64,000 bases of DNA from Chitinimonas_A lacunae. GTDB lineage: Bacteria; Pseudomonadota; Gammaproteobacteria; Burkholderiales; Chitinimonadaceae. Both the position numbers and the translations under genes were made by a program. The notes below the pieces were generated by a model. It worked only from the letters and a program-made list of their open reading frames with translations. It made no database searches and had not been told where the DNA came from. Below are positions 7,982 through 17,099 of the stretch, in pieces; position 1 is the stretch's first letter; each line of letters starts with the position of its first letter. The stretch spans positions 1,860,001-1,924,000 of the forward strand of contig NZ_JBHSBU010000001.1 in NCBI RefSeq assembly GCF_042650885.1. The letters are read 5' to 3'.

Positions 7982-9088
7982 TTATTCCGTGGTTGGGGAG
8001 ATGGGCATCGCTTCGACCAGCGCCTGCCGCAACAAATCCAGGCCCTGGTTCATTTTCGCGCTTATGCGGACAGCGCGGATCTTACCATATTCGTCACGCT
8101 CGACCTGCGGCTCGCCTTGCTTGAGATCGATCTTGTTCCAGACCAGGATTTGCGGAATCCGGTCGGCACCGATTTCGGTCAGCACCTTGTTGACCTCGAC
8201 GATCTGCATCTCACGGGTATCGCTGGCGGCGTCTACCACATGCAGCAATAAACTGGCCCGCACCGTTTCCTCGAGCGTGGCACGGAAAGCTGCCACCAGG
8301 CCGTGCGGCAGGTCGCGGATAAAGCCGACCGTATCGGACAATACCAGCGAATGCTCGTGATCGAGAAACAGCTTGCGGTTAGTGGTGTCGAGCGTGGCGA
8401 ACAACTGGTTCGCTGCATAGACATTGGCGTGGGTCAGGGCATTGAACAGTGTGGACTTGCCGGCATTGGTATAACCCACCAGCGATACCGAAAACTGCCC
8501 TGCCCGTTCGCGCGCCCGCCGCTGGGTATCGCGCTGCTTCTGCACCTGGAGCAGACGCTCCTTGACCGATTTCATCTTGTCACCGATCAGGCGGCGGTCG
8601 ATCTCCAGCTGAGTCTCGCCTGGGCCGCCCCGGGTGCCGATACCGCCGCGCTGCCGCTCCAGGTGGGTCCAGCCACGGACCAACCGGGTCGACAGATATT
8701 GCAGCTGCGCCAACTCCACCTGCAGTTTGCCCTCGGCGCTGCGGGCGCGCTGGGCAAAGATATCGAGGATCAGCCGGACCCGGTCCGACACCCGACATTG
8801 CAGCGCCCGTTCCAGATTGCGTTCCTGAGCGCCTGACAGGGCGTGGTTGAACAGCACCGTGCTGGCATTGCTGGCCTGCACCGCGGCGGCGATCTCCTCG
8901 ACCTTGCCGCTGCCGGCAAACAGTTTGGCATCGGGCTTTTGCCGTTTGCCCTGGATCACCACCCGGGCTTCATAGCCATTGCCTTCAGCCAGCAGTTTGA
9001 ATTCTTCAATGCTTTCGAGATAGTCGGGTTCGCCGAAATCCAGGCAAACCAGCACGGCCTCGTTACCGCCCTGATGGCGTTCGAACAC
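7982..9088 (-). CDS. hflX: Ribosome-associated GTPase HflX
   Basis: HflX is a GTPase that splits stalled or stressed 70S ribosomes and associates with the 50S subunit. It has the N-terminal HflX domain (about residues 1-185), a Gly-rich linker (GGIGTRGGPGETQLE) and the GTPase domain with P-loop GYTNAGKSTLFN, G3 DTVGF and G4 NKID. At 368 residues it is shorter than the Escherichia coli protein (426), lacking some C-terminal extension, which is common in this group. It lies between hfq and hflK. A perfect 10-bp inverted repeat in the hfq-hflX gap may adjust read-through. Confidence 0.95.
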   Translation of the reverse strand: MFERHQGGNEAVLVCLDFGEPDYLESIEEFKLLAEGNGYEARVVIQGKRQKPDAKLFAGSGKVEEIAAAVQASNASTVLFNHALSGAQERNLERALQCRVSDRVRLILDIFAQRARSAEGKLQVELAQLQYLSTRLVRGWTHLERQRGGIGTRGGPGETQLEIDRRLIGDKMKSVKERLLQVQKQRDTQRRARERAGQFSVSLVGYTNAGKSTLFNALTHANVYAANQLFATLDTTNRKLFLDHEHSLVLSDTVGFIRDLPHGLVAAFRATLEETVRASLLLHVVDAASDTREMQIVEVNKVLTEIGADRIPQILVWNKIDLKQGEPQVERDEYGKIRAVRISAKMNQGLDLLRQALVEAMPISPTTE

Positions 9089-9138
9089 TTATTGAACCTA
9101 TGGAATGGGAGATGGAGTGGCAGCACCAACAGCAAGAA

Positions 9139-9160
9139 CGCGGAGCAGTGCTGCTCCGCG
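9139..9160 (-). other. Hairpin between hfq and hflX
   Basis: CGCGGAGCAG (9139-9148) and CTGCTCCGCG (9151-9160) form a near-perfect palindrome in the 91-bp gap. On the minus strand only a mixed T/G stretch follows, so this is at best a leaky terminator that would lower hflX relative to hfq. Confidence 0.5.
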
Positions 9161-9179
9161 CTCCCAGGCGCCCCGGCGA

Positions 9180-9434
9180 TCAGGCGTCGGACTGGGCCTG
9201 TTCTTTCTGGTTATCGTAGGGGATGCTGACCGGACGGGCCGGTACGACGGTGGAGATGGCGTGCTTGTAGACCATCTGGGTCACGGTATTACGCAGCAGG
9301 ACCACATACTGGTCGAACGATTCGATTTGGCCTTGCAGCTTGATGCCGTTCACGAGGTAGATCGACACCGGAACATGTTCTTTGCGCAGAATGTTCAGGA
9401 ATGGGTCTTGTAGCATTTGCCCCTTCGCGCTCAT
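9180..9434 (-). CDS. hfq: RNA chaperone Hfq
   Basis: Hfq is a hexameric Sm-like protein that pairs small RNAs with mRNAs. The start is the ATG at 9434 (MSAKGQMLQDPFLN), with GGAGAA nine bases upstream. The frame stays open further upstream but without family similarity. The 84 residues contain Sm1 (VSIYLVNGIKLQGQIESFD) and Sm2 (YKHAISTVVP, with the YKH RNA-binding triad), and a short Asp/Gln-rich acidic tail. It is located between der and hflX. The 105 bp between der and hfq could hold a private promoter, but none is convincing by eye. Confidence 0.98.
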   Translation of the reverse strand: MSAKGQMLQDPFLNILRKEHVPVSIYLVNGIKLQGQIESFDQYVVLLRNTVTQMVYKHAISTVVPARPVSIPYDNQKEQAQSDA

Positions 9435-9539
9435 GTTGTAATTCTCCGTTAATTGATTGAAAAACGACGAAATTCCGTCAAATCGGCAGTCGACGCCTCT
9501 TGTCCTTCTTAGCAGTTTTTGCCCGAAGCACAAGCAGCG

Positions 9540-10868
9540 TCACGTTCCCTTCTTGTCGCCGAACGGGTTGGCCGAGCGTTTGAACTGGACCTTGAGTGGC
9601 GTGCCCTGCAATTTGAACATCTTGAGAAACGAATGTTCCAGGTAACGCCAGTAACTATCGGGTATATGTTCCAACGCCGTGCCATGCACCACCACGACCG
9701 GCGGGTTGACGCCGCCCTGGTGGGCGTATTTGAGCTTGGGTCGGACCATGCCCGCTCGCGGCGGCGCCTGCTTCTCGACTGCCAGTTGCAGCGCCCGGGT
9801 CAATCGCGGCGTGGGCAGCTTGACCATGGCCGCCTCGTAGGCGGCATCGATCGAGGCAAACAGGTCACCCACACCTCGGCCCTGCAACGCCGAAATGTAA
9901 TGGAAACGTGCGAAGTCGAGAAAGCCCAATTTTCGTGCGATATCGCGTTTGACCTGCTCGCGCTGGCCGTTGTCGAGGCTTTCCCATTTATTGACCGCCA
10001 CCACCAGGGCACGGCCGGCCTCAAGCGCGAAACCGGCGATATGGGCATCCTGCTCGGCCACGTCCTGGCTGGCATCGAGCACCAGCACCGCGACATTGGC
10101 GTCCTCGATGGCCTGCATGGTCTTGACCACCGAGAATTTCTCGATGGCCTCGTTGACCTTGCCGCGCCGTCTGACCCCGGCGGTATCGATCACCGTATAG
10201 GGGCGTTCATTGCGTTCGAACTCGATATAGATCGAGTCACGCGTGGTACCCGGCTGGTCGAAGGCGATCACCCGCTCCTCGCCCAGGATGGCATTGACCA
10301 GGGTGGATTTGCCGACGTTGGGGCGGCCGATGATGGCGATCTTGGGATGATCGAGCGTCTCGGGCTCGGGATCGACGGTAAAGCCGTCGAGGATGTCCTC
10401 CATCAGGCCCCGCACCCCTTCGCCATGGCTGGCCGAGATTGCCCACGGCTCACCCAGGCCCAGCTCGTAGAATTCGGCGGCCACGATGGACGCCTGCATC
10501 CCTTCGGCCTTATTGACCGCCAGCCGTACCGGCCGGTCGAGCTGCCGCAGCCGGTTGGCGATCAGCTTGTCTTGCGGGGTCAGCCCGATGCGGGCATCGA
10601 CGATAAAGACCACGGCGTCGGCCTCATCGATGGCTTGCAGCGTCTGCCGCGCCATCTCGTACAGGATGCCGTCGTCAGCCACCGGCTCAAAGCCGCCGGT
10701 ATCGACCACCAGATAAGGTTTGCCGCCGACGCGGCCGTGGCCATAGTGACGGTCACGGGTCAGGCCAGGCAGGTCGGCGACCAGCGCATCGCGGCTTTTC
10801 GTCAGTCGATTGAACAGCGTCGACTTGCCGACATTGGGTCGGCCGACCAGCGCTATGGTGGGTTTCAT
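9540..10868 (-). CDS. der: Double-GTPase ribosome assembly factor Der (EngA)
   Basis: Der is an essential GTPase for 50S subunit assembly. The two tandem G domains are both visible: GRPNVGKSTLFN with DLPGLTRD near the N-terminus, and GRPNVGKSTLVN with DTAGVRRR in the second half. A C-terminal KH-like domain ends in basic residues. The 442 residues are close to the usual 440-490. It follows bamB by 9 nt, the standard bamB-der pairing of proteobacteria. Confidence 0.97.
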   Translation of the reverse strand: MKPTIALVGRPNVGKSTLFNRLTKSRDALVADLPGLTRDRHYGHGRVGGKPYLVVDTGGFEPVADDGILYEMARQTLQAIDEADAVVFIVDARIGLTPQDKLIANRLRQLDRPVRLAVNKAEGMQASIVAAEFYELGLGEPWAISASHGEGVRGLMEDILDGFTVDPEPETLDHPKIAIIGRPNVGKSTLVNAILGEERVIAFDQPGTTRDSIYIEFERNERPYTVIDTAGVRRRGKVNEAIEKFSVVKTMQAIEDANVAVLVLDASQDVAEQDAHIAGFALEAGRALVVAVNKWESLDNGQREQVKRDIARKLGFLDFARFHYISALQGRGVGDLFASIDAAYEAAMVKLPTPRLTRALQLAVEKQAPPRAGMVRPKLKYAHQGGVNPPVVVVHGTALEHIPDSYWRYLEHSFLKMFKLQGTPLKVQFKRSANPFGDKKGT

Positions 10869-10877
10869 GCTACTTCC

Positions 10878-12005
10878 TCAAGGCGAAACAAAAGCGAACA
10901 GGCCGCCCGCCTCGGTCTGCACCAGCAGCTTGTCATCGACGAGCCGGGGAGCGACCAAGATACGGCTCTTGTCCGTAGTCTGACGGGCCCGGAATGAGCC
11001 GTCGGCCGGATCGAGCAGATGCACCACCCCCTCGAAGTCGCCAACCGCCACCAGACCCTGATACACGGCCGGTGCGCTCAGGCGCCGGCCATAGAGTTTG
11101 TCCTGCTTCCACAGCGTCCGGCCGCCGGAGCGCTCGAACGCCATCACATTGCCGGTCTCGTCGCTGACATAGACCTGCTTCTTATCCATCGCAAGGCCGG
11201 CATAGCTCGATACCTCGCGTGCCCACAGCTGCTGGCCGTTGCTGACATTGAAGCAGGCGACCCGGCCCTGGAAGGCCACGGCGCAGACTTCGCTGCCCTC
11301 GACGGCCGGAGCCGAGCTGATATCCGTGACACGCTCGAGTTCGGTGGCGCCACGCGGCGGCGCCACCACCGATTCCCACAGCAGACGGCCATCGCGCAGC
11401 GATACCGCCGCGAGCTTGCCACCGGCCATACCGACGAATACCACGCCATCGGCGATCGTGACGGGCGCGTAGTTGCGCAGCACCAGCGCCGGCTGGCTGC
11501 GCTGGAACTGCCAGCGGACCTTGCCATCTTCAAGCTCAAGCGCCCAGACCCGGCCATCGACGCTGCGCACCACCACCGCCCCCTCGGCGCTGACCGGCGG
11601 CGACACCACTTCGCTTGACACCTGGGCCCGCCATTTGAGCCGGCCACTCGGCTCGTAGGCCAATACCTCACCTTTGAGCGTGCCCGCCACCACCGTGCCG
11701 CGACTGGCGCTGATGCCACCCGCGAGCGGCCGCTCGGCGCGGAATTCGGCGAGCTTGCGGCCGTCGGCCTTGGCAAAGCCGGCAAAACCCTGGCTGGCGC
11801 TGGCCATATAGACTGCCTCGCCATCGATATCGGGGGCGAAACGATAAAGCTGGCCCGGGCCGAACGAGGCTTTCCAGGCAGTACGCAGCGTGGTCTTGGC
11901 GGCGATATCGCTCAGCGGCGTCGGCTGCGGGCTATTGTCGACACCGGCACAGGCGGCTAGCAGGGCGGCCAGCGACAGGGCCAGCGGGAAACGGAGCGGA
12001 CGCAC
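10878..12005 (-). CDS. bamB: Outer-membrane assembly lipoprotein BamB
   Basis: BamB is the beta-propeller lipoprotein of the BAM complex that inserts outer-membrane proteins. The start is a GTG at 12005 (then RPLRFPLALSLAALLAACAG), four bases after the stop of the upstream gene. An open extension upstream overlaps that gene and looks spurious. The signal peptide ends in a lipobox LAAC. PQQ-type propeller repeats follow, such as GRLLWESVVAPP and NGQQLWAREV. The 375-residue length is normal. It is translationally coupled to the YfgM-like gene and followed closely by der. Confidence 0.94.
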   Translation of the reverse strand: MRPLRFPLALSLAALLAACAGVDNSPQPTPLSDIAAKTTLRTAWKASFGPGQLYRFAPDIDGEAVYMASASQGFAGFAKADGRKLAEFRAERPLAGGISASRGTVVAGTLKGEVLAYEPSGRLKWRAQVSSEVVSPPVSAEGAVVVRSVDGRVWALELEDGKVRWQFQRSQPALVLRNYAPVTIADGVVFVGMAGGKLAAVSLRDGRLLWESVVAPPRGATELERVTDISSAPAVEGSEVCAVAFQGRVACFNVSNGQQLWAREVSSYAGLAMDKKQVYVSDETGNVMAFERSGGRTLWKQDKLYGRRLSAPAVYQGLVAVGDFEGVVHLLDPADGSFRARQTTDKSRILVAPRLVDDKLLVQTEAGGLFAFVSP

Positions 12006-12009
12006 GGCG

Positions 12010-12642
12010 TTAGGCTCCCAGGGCGTTGAGCTTGGTTTCGACCAGCTTGCGCACCGGCGCCTTGGCGTCGAGCTTGACCAGGGCTTCCTGGTAGGCGGCC
12101 TTGGCACCGGCGATATCGCCCTTGATCGACAGCACATCGCCGCGCATATCGGCAAACAGCGCCGCGAAGCTCGCCACCTTGGCGCCCTGCACGGCCTTCA
12201 AGGCGGCATCGAATTGTTTCTGGTCAAGCAGCACCGCAGCCAGACGCAGATTGGCGGTATCGATCAGCGCGTCTTCCTTGGCGTTGGCCACCACCCATTC
12301 AAGCGACTTGCGCGCATTGTCGAGATCGCCAGCCTCAAAGGCGGTCTTGGCCGCCACCAGCATGGCACGCGGGGTCAGCGCGGCATTGGCATTGTCGGTG
12401 CGCATCTTCTCGGCAGCGGCGCGGACCTTGGCCGGGTCCTTGGCCTCGACCCCGGCCTCGACCGCGGCGTAGGCTTCGGCGGCACTATTGCCCTGGTTGT
12501 TCTGATACGCCTGCCAGGCATGGCGGCCCAGATAGCCCACCACCACGGCGATCAGACAACCGCTGACCAGCCGGCCCCATTTGCTCCACCAGGCCTTCAA
12601 TTCATCGATCTGTTCCTGCTCTTGCAAATCGAATGCTGCCAT
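12010..12642 (-). CDS. YfgM-family TPR membrane protein
   Basis: YfgM proteins are single-span inner-membrane proteins with a periplasmic TPR domain. They attach to the SecYEG translocon and help hand proteins to periplasmic chaperones. This 210-residue protein starts MAAFDLQEQEQIDELKAWW, typical of the family. One transmembrane helix covers about residues 25-42 (LVSGCLIAVVVGYLGRHAW), followed by Ala-rich helical repeats. It sits between the small membrane protein downstream of hisS and bamB, the position of yfgM in many Proteobacteria. Confidence 0.9.
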   Translation of the reverse strand: MAAFDLQEQEQIDELKAWWSKWGRLVSGCLIAVVVGYLGRHAWQAYQNNQGNSAAEAYAAVEAGVEAKDPAKVRAAAEKMRTDNANAALTPRAMLVAAKTAFEAGDLDNARKSLEWVVANAKEDALIDTANLRLAAVLLDQKQFDAALKAVQGAKVASFAALFADMRGDVLSIKGDIAGAKAAYQEALVKLDAKAPVRKLVETKLNALGA

Positions 12643-12669
12643 TTGTCTGCTTTCTTTCCAAAACTAGAT

Positions 12670-12906
12670 TTATAGGCGCTGGTGCTTGCGCTGTGCTGTC
12701 CTGATTTTCTTCATCAGAACCACGAAAAAGTAGGCCATCATGCCAAGGCCGGCGCCGAACAGCGCACCGGCCACGGTCTTGTCGGTCAGCCACGGCGGCA
12801 GCCAGCCACCGCCACCGGCGAGACCCAGCATGCCAAGGCCGGCGAGCAGGGCGCCCACCACATCGAGCGCCACCAGGCGCCACGACAGACCGAGTCCCGG
12901 CAGCAT
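12670..12906 (-). CDS. Small two-span membrane protein, function unknown
   Basis: The 78-residue protein starts with an ATG two bases after the hisS stop and ends 27 bases before the YfgM-like start, so it belongs to the hisS transcript. Two hydrophobic segments are separated by a Gly/Pro/Trp-rich loop (GLAGGGGWLPPWLTD), and the end is strongly basic (MKKIRTAQRKHQRL), suggesting an inside C-terminus. I do not recognise a named family. Its fixed place before yfgM-bamB suggests a link to the envelope, but that is only context. Confidence 0.8.
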   Translation of the reverse strand: MLPGLGLSWRLVALDVVGALLAGLGMLGLAGGGGWLPPWLTDKTVAGALFGAGLGMMAYFFVVLMKKIRTAQRKHQRL

Positions 12907-12908
12907 GA

Positions 12909-14171
12909 TTAGCGTCCGAGTATGGCGGCGGCCAATTCGGCCTGCGCCAGCGTGCGTTGCTCGCCCTGGCCGCGCAGCGGCTTCAGCGTGGCGCTGCCCT
13001 GGCTCGCTTCGTCATCGCCCAGGATCACGGCAAACGCCGCACCGGCCGCGTCGGCCCGCTTCATCTGATTGGCGAACTTGCCGCCGCCGCTGTGCAGGAT
13101 GACCCGCACACCAGCGTCGCGCAGCGCTTCGGCCAGACGGGGTGCCTGCCGGCTGGCGGCTTCGCCTGAATAGACCAGATAGGCGTCGAGTTCGTCGCTT
13201 GCCGCCACACCAAGTTCCTTCATCAGCAGAAGCACGCGCTCCATGCCAAGACCAAAGCCCACGGCCGGGGCCGGGCGGCCACCCATCTGCGCCACCAGTC
13301 CGTCATAGCGGCCACCGGCTGCGATGGTGCCCTGAGCGCCCAGACGGTCGGTCACCCATTCAAATACGCTGCGGTTGTAGTAGTCGAGGCCACGGACCAG
13401 GCGGGTATTGATCTGGTAAGCGACGCCGGCGTCGTCGAGCAGGCGGCACAGGCCGTCGAAGTGGGCGCGGCTGTCGCTGCCCAGTTGATCGAGCAGACGC
13501 GGTGCCCCGTCGATCATTTCCTGCATCGCCGGGTTCTTGCTGTCGAGGATGCGCAGCGGATTGGCATGGAGCCGGCGCCGGGCATCACCGTCGAGCAGCT
13601 CGGCGTGACGCTCGAAATAGCTGATCAGCTCCTGCCGGTAGGCGGCCCGCTCGTCGAGGTCGCCGATGGTATTGATCTGCAACGCCGCCACGTCCGCCAG
13701 GCCCAGCTCGCGCCACAGTCGCGCCAGCAGGATGATCTGCTCGGCATCGACGTCCGGACCATCAAAGCCGAACGCCTCGACCCCGATCTGGGTGAACTGG
13801 CGCTGCCGGCCCTTCTGCACGTTTTCGTGGCGGAACATCGGACCGGTGTACCACAGCCGGACCGGGCCGTTGTACACCATATTGTGTTCGATCACCGCAC
13901 GCACCACGCCCGCCGTCCCTTCGGGGCGCAGCGCCAGCTTATGGCCGTTCAGCGCGTCTTCCCAGGCGAACATCTCCTTTTCCACGATGTCGGTATGCTC
14001 GCCAACCGCGCGGACAAACAGGGCGGTCGGTTCGACGATCGGGGTGCGGATATTGCGGTAGCCGTACTGCGACAGCACCCGCCGGGCGATGTCTTCGAGC
14101 TTGAGCCACAACGCCGACTCACCGGGCAGGATGTCATACATCCCTTTCACGCTTTGAATTTTTTCTGCCAT
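12909..14171 (-). CDS. hisS: Histidyl-tRNA synthetase
   Basis: HisS is the class IIa synthetase that charges tRNA-His. The 420 residues contain motif 1 around YGYRNIRTPIVEPT, motif 2 (RPEGTAGVVRA and WYTGPMFRHENVQKGR), the histidine-specific signature (LVRGLDYYNRSVFEW) and the C-terminal anticodon-binding domain, which the paralogue hisZ lacks. It starts at the ATG at 14171, 44 bases after ispG. It leads directly into the small membrane protein gene. Confidence 0.97.
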   Translation of the reverse strand: MAEKIQSVKGMYDILPGESALWLKLEDIARRVLSQYGYRNIRTPIVEPTALFVRAVGEHTDIVEKEMFAWEDALNGHKLALRPEGTAGVVRAVIEHNMVYNGPVRLWYTGPMFRHENVQKGRQRQFTQIGVEAFGFDGPDVDAEQIILLARLWRELGLADVAALQINTIGDLDERAAYRQELISYFERHAELLDGDARRRLHANPLRILDSKNPAMQEMIDGAPRLLDQLGSDSRAHFDGLCRLLDDAGVAYQINTRLVRGLDYYNRSVFEWVTDRLGAQGTIAAGGRYDGLVAQMGGRPAPAVGFGLGMERVLLLMKELGVAASDELDAYLVYSGEAASRQAPRLAEALRDAGVRVILHSGGGKFANQMKRADAAGAAFAVILGDDEASQGSATLKPLRGQGEQRTLAQAELAAAILGR

Positions 14172-14214
14172 AAGTGTGCAAGACTAGGTGCGACGTTTAA
14201 ATAAAAATAAATAT

Positions 14215-15480
14215 TTACACTATGTGAAGAGGAATTACCCGGCCATCGCGGCGACGCACGCCGCCCTCGCCGTAGTTCTCCTCGACATAGCGCTGGACGA
14301 TCTGCTGGAACTCCTCGGCAATCGCCTCGCCCTTCAAGGTGACGGTCTTTTCACCATCGACATAGACCGGCGCCACCGGCACTTCACCGGTGCCGGGCAG
14401 GGAAATACCGATATTGGCCAGCTTCGATTCGCCCGGACCATTGACCACGCAGCCCATCACCGCCACGTTCATGGTCTCGACGCCGGGGTAGCGCTCGCGC
14501 CAGACCGGCATCTGCTCGCGCAGATAGCGCTGGATCTTCTGAGCCAGTTCCTGGAAGAAGGTACTGGTGGTACGGCCACAGCCGGGGCAGGCCGTCACCA
14601 GCGGGGTGAACGAGCGTATGCCCATGGTCTGGAGGATTTCCTGCGCCACCACTACTTCTTTGGTGCGCGGCTCACCTGGTTCGGGCGTCAGGGAGACGCG
14701 GATGGTGTCGCCGATGCCTTCTTGCAGCAGCACCGACAAGGCGGCAGTCGAGGCGACGATGCCCTTGGAGCCCATGCCGGCTTCGGTCAGACCCAGATGG
14801 AGCGGGTAATCGCAGCGGCTGGCCAGTTCGCGATAGACCCGGATCAGGTCCTGCACATCGCTGACCTTGCACGAGATGCAGATCCGGTCGCCCGGCAGAC
14901 CCAGCTCCTCGGCCTTGGCCGCGCTCTCGAGCGCCGACTGGATCAAGGCTTCGCGCATCATGGCATCAGCCGGCCACGGTTCGGCCCGGCGCGAGTTCTC
15001 GTCCATCAGCCGGGCCAGCATGGCCTGGTCAAGACTGCCCCAGTTGACGCCGATGCGCACCGGCTTGCCGTAACGGATGGCGGTTTCGATCATGGTGGCG
15101 AACTGCTCGTCGCGCTTGCTGCCGCGGCCGACGTTGCCAGGGTTGATCCGGTACTTGGCCAGAGCCGCGGCGCAGTCGGGGTACTGACTCAGCAGTTTGT
15201 GGCCGTTGAAATGGAAGTCGCCCACCAACGGCACCGGACAGCCCATGGCATCGAGCCGGGCACGGATGGTGGCGACCTGGGCCGCCGCTTCGGGCGAATT
15301 GACCGTGATGCGGACCAGTTCGGAACCGGCCTGCCACAGCTCATACACCTGCTGCACGGTGGCGGCGGCGTCGGCGGTATCGGTGTTGGTCATCGACTGC
15401 ACCACCACGGGCGCACCACCGCCGACCGGAACATGACCGACCATCACCTGGCGGGAGAGGCGGCGGGACAACTTGCTCAT
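14215..15480 (-). CDS. ispG: HMBPP synthase IspG (GcpE)
   Basis: IspG is the [4Fe-4S] enzyme that converts methylerythritol cyclodiphosphate to HMBPP, the penultimate step of the MEP isoprenoid pathway. The 421-residue protein has the TIM-barrel start (VVVQSMTNTDTAD), the cluster-binding cysteines in CPGCGR and GCVVNGPGE, and a normal bacterial length. Its start overlaps the rodZ stop in a TAATG arrangement, so translation is coupled. Adjacent rodZ-ispG-hisS order is widespread in gamma- and betaproteobacteria. Confidence 0.97.
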   Translation of the reverse strand: MSKLSRRLSRQVMVGHVPVGGGAPVVVQSMTNTDTADAAATVQQVYELWQAGSELVRITVNSPEAAAQVATIRARLDAMGCPVPLVGDFHFNGHKLLSQYPDCAAALAKYRINPGNVGRGSKRDEQFATMIETAIRYGKPVRIGVNWGSLDQAMLARLMDENSRRAEPWPADAMMREALIQSALESAAKAEELGLPGDRICISCKVSDVQDLIRVYRELASRCDYPLHLGLTEAGMGSKGIVASTAALSVLLQEGIGDTIRVSLTPEPGEPRTKEVVVAQEILQTMGIRSFTPLVTACPGCGRTTSTFFQELAQKIQRYLREQMPVWRERYPGVETMNVAVMGCVVNGPGESKLANIGISLPGTGEVPVAPVYVDGEKTVTLKGEAIAEEFQQIVQRYVEENYGEGGVRRRDGRVIPLHIV

Positions 15481-16319
15481 TATTTCAATTCCAGCGAAGC
15501 GACATCATTCTGGGTATGGGCGGCCAGATCGGCAGGCTGATTCTTGTAATACAGCTCGGCGCCCTGGGCGCGGCCGATCTTCACCTTATAGGGCGCAACG
15601 CCGCTCACCGCGCGCGGTTCACCGGCCTTGACCATGCCGTAGATCAGCCGCTTGCCGCTGCTGTCTATCACCTGGACCCAACTGTCCTCCTTGGTGACCA
15701 GACGGACTTCCCCTTCGACCGGGGCGGTGGGCGTAGCCGGTGTGGGTGGGGTGGCGGCCGGCGTCGCTGCCGTGGTGGCAGCGGGTGCAGTCATCGCCGG
15801 ATCGGCGAGCGAGGGGGCAGTCGTCACGGCCGGCTGGGCCGGGGCGTCGGGCAAGGTGGCCGGCGGGCTCAAGGTAAGTTGCGGCTCCTTGCCCCCTAAA
15901 TCGAGATAGCGCAGCGCCGCAAACGCCACCAGGGTGATCAATACCCCCACCACCAGCGCCGTGCCAAAGCCACGGCCATTGCTCGAACCATTGGGGCGCA
16001 GATCGGGCATGGCCTCGTCGGCGAGCTTGGGCAGCGCTGCCTGCGGCGTTTCGGCCGGCAGATGGCGGTCCAGGTAGTCGAGCAGCGGTTGTGGATCGAG
16101 CTGGAGCATGCGGGCATAGTTGCGCACAAAACCGCGCACAAAGGTATTGCCCGGCAGATCGCGGTAACGGTCGGCTTCGATGGCCTCGACCTGGCGCTTG
16201 GCGAGCTTCAGCTTGGCGGCGACATCGTCGACGCTATAGCCGGATTCGCGGCGGTGAGCGGCGAGGATGGCGCCGGCCGACAACGTCGGGGAAGTCTGGT
16301 CGGTACGGATGTCGGTCAT
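15480..16319 (-). CDS. rodZ: Cell-shape protein RodZ
   Basis: RodZ links the MreB cytoskeleton to the cell-wall elongation machinery. Residues 13-80 form the cytoplasmic helix-turn-helix domain (AHRRESGYSVDDVAAKLKL). A single transmembrane helix lies at about residues 119-138. A Pro/Ala/Thr-rich periplasmic linker of about 50 residues and the C-terminal beta domain (DSWVQVIDSSGKRLIYGMV) complete the protein. The 279 residues are within the family range. It follows pilF after 18 bases and overlaps ispG by one base. Confidence 0.93.
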   Translation of the reverse strand: MTDIRTDQTSPTLSAGAILAAHRRESGYSVDDVAAKLKLAKRQVEAIEADRYRDLPGNTFVRGFVRNYARMLQLDPQPLLDYLDRHLPAETPQAALPKLADEAMPDLRPNGSSNGRGFGTALVVGVLITLVAFAALRYLDLGGKEPQLTLSPPATLPDAPAQPAVTTAPSLADPAMTAPAATTAATPAATPPTPATPTAPVEGEVRLVTKEDSWVQVIDSSGKRLIYGMVKAGEPRAVSGVAPYKVKIGRAQGAELYYKNQPADLAAHTQNDVASLELK

Positions 16320-16337
16320 GCCGTTGAGCGGGGCTGG

Positions 16338-17099
16338 TTAATCGAATTTTTGTTGCGCCAGCAGCTTGGCTTCCGGGCTGTCAGGAAAACGGGTACGCAA
16401 TTCCTTGGCAAAACCCTGCTCCACGTCGCTGTTGCCGAGCTTGCGCTCGACCCGGATATTGAGCCACAGCGATTCGGCGCTCGGCGACACCAGGCGGGCC
16501 TGACGCAGCAACAGATCACGCGCCTGCTGCAACTCGCCGCGCCGGTAGGCAAGGCCCGCCAGGCCCAGCACCGTCTGGCCGTTATTGGGCAGCATACGGT
16601 CGGCCCGTTGCAGGTATTCCTCGGCCATCGCCAGATCGTTGCCGCGCAGCGCGCAGATGCCCACCAGCTGGATCGACTTGACCGGAGTGGCATAGAGCGG
16701 ATTCTTCAGCGCAGCGAAGAAATAACGGATCGCTTCGGGATAACGGGCCCGCTTGTTGCACAGGAACCAGCCGTAGTTATGGTTGTTGTCAGGGTTGGTC
16801 GAGTCGATCCGCAGGGCACGCTGGAAACTCTGCTCGGCGGTATCAAGCTCGCCCAGATCCATATAGATCAGACCCTGGACGTTATAAGCGGGGCCATAGT
16901 CGCTGGCGGCCTCGAGCGCCGTCTTGACCTCTTCGAGCGCGACGGCGTACTGGCCGCGGGCATAGTAGCCGCCGGCCAGTTCGGTGCGCAAGCGCGCCAG
17001 TTCGGTCCTGGCGGCCGATTGTCCTTCCTCAGCCGCGACGGCCGTGGCCGTCAGGGCACCCGACAACAGACTGCACAACACCAACTGGACGATTCTCAT
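16338..17099 (-). CDS. pilF: Type IV pilus biogenesis TPR protein PilF/PilW
   Basis: PilF (PilW) is normally the outer-membrane TPR lipoprotein (pilotin) needed for PilQ secretin assembly. The 253-residue protein has six TPR-like repeats, for example YNVQGLIYMDLGELDTAEQ and NNHNYGWFLCNKRARYPEA. The N-terminus (MRIVQLVLCSLLSGALTATAVAA) is a signal peptide, but the only cysteine (Cys9) has Leu before it, so a lipobox is not apparent; a type I cleavage after AVA is more likely. The start overlaps the rlmN stop by 4 bases. The rlmN-pilF-rodZ-ispG order is conserved. Confidence 0.9.
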   Translation of the reverse strand: MRIVQLVLCSLLSGALTATAVAAEEGQSAARTELARLRTELAGGYYARGQYAVALEEVKTALEAASDYGPAYNVQGLIYMDLGELDTAEQSFQRALRIDSTNPDNNHNYGWFLCNKRARYPEAIRYFFAALKNPLYATPVKSIQLVGICALRGNDLAMAEEYLQRADRMLPNNGQTVLGLAGLAYRRGELQQARDLLLRQARLVSPSAESLWLNIRVERKLGNSDVEQGFAKELRTRFPDSPEAKLLAQQKFD

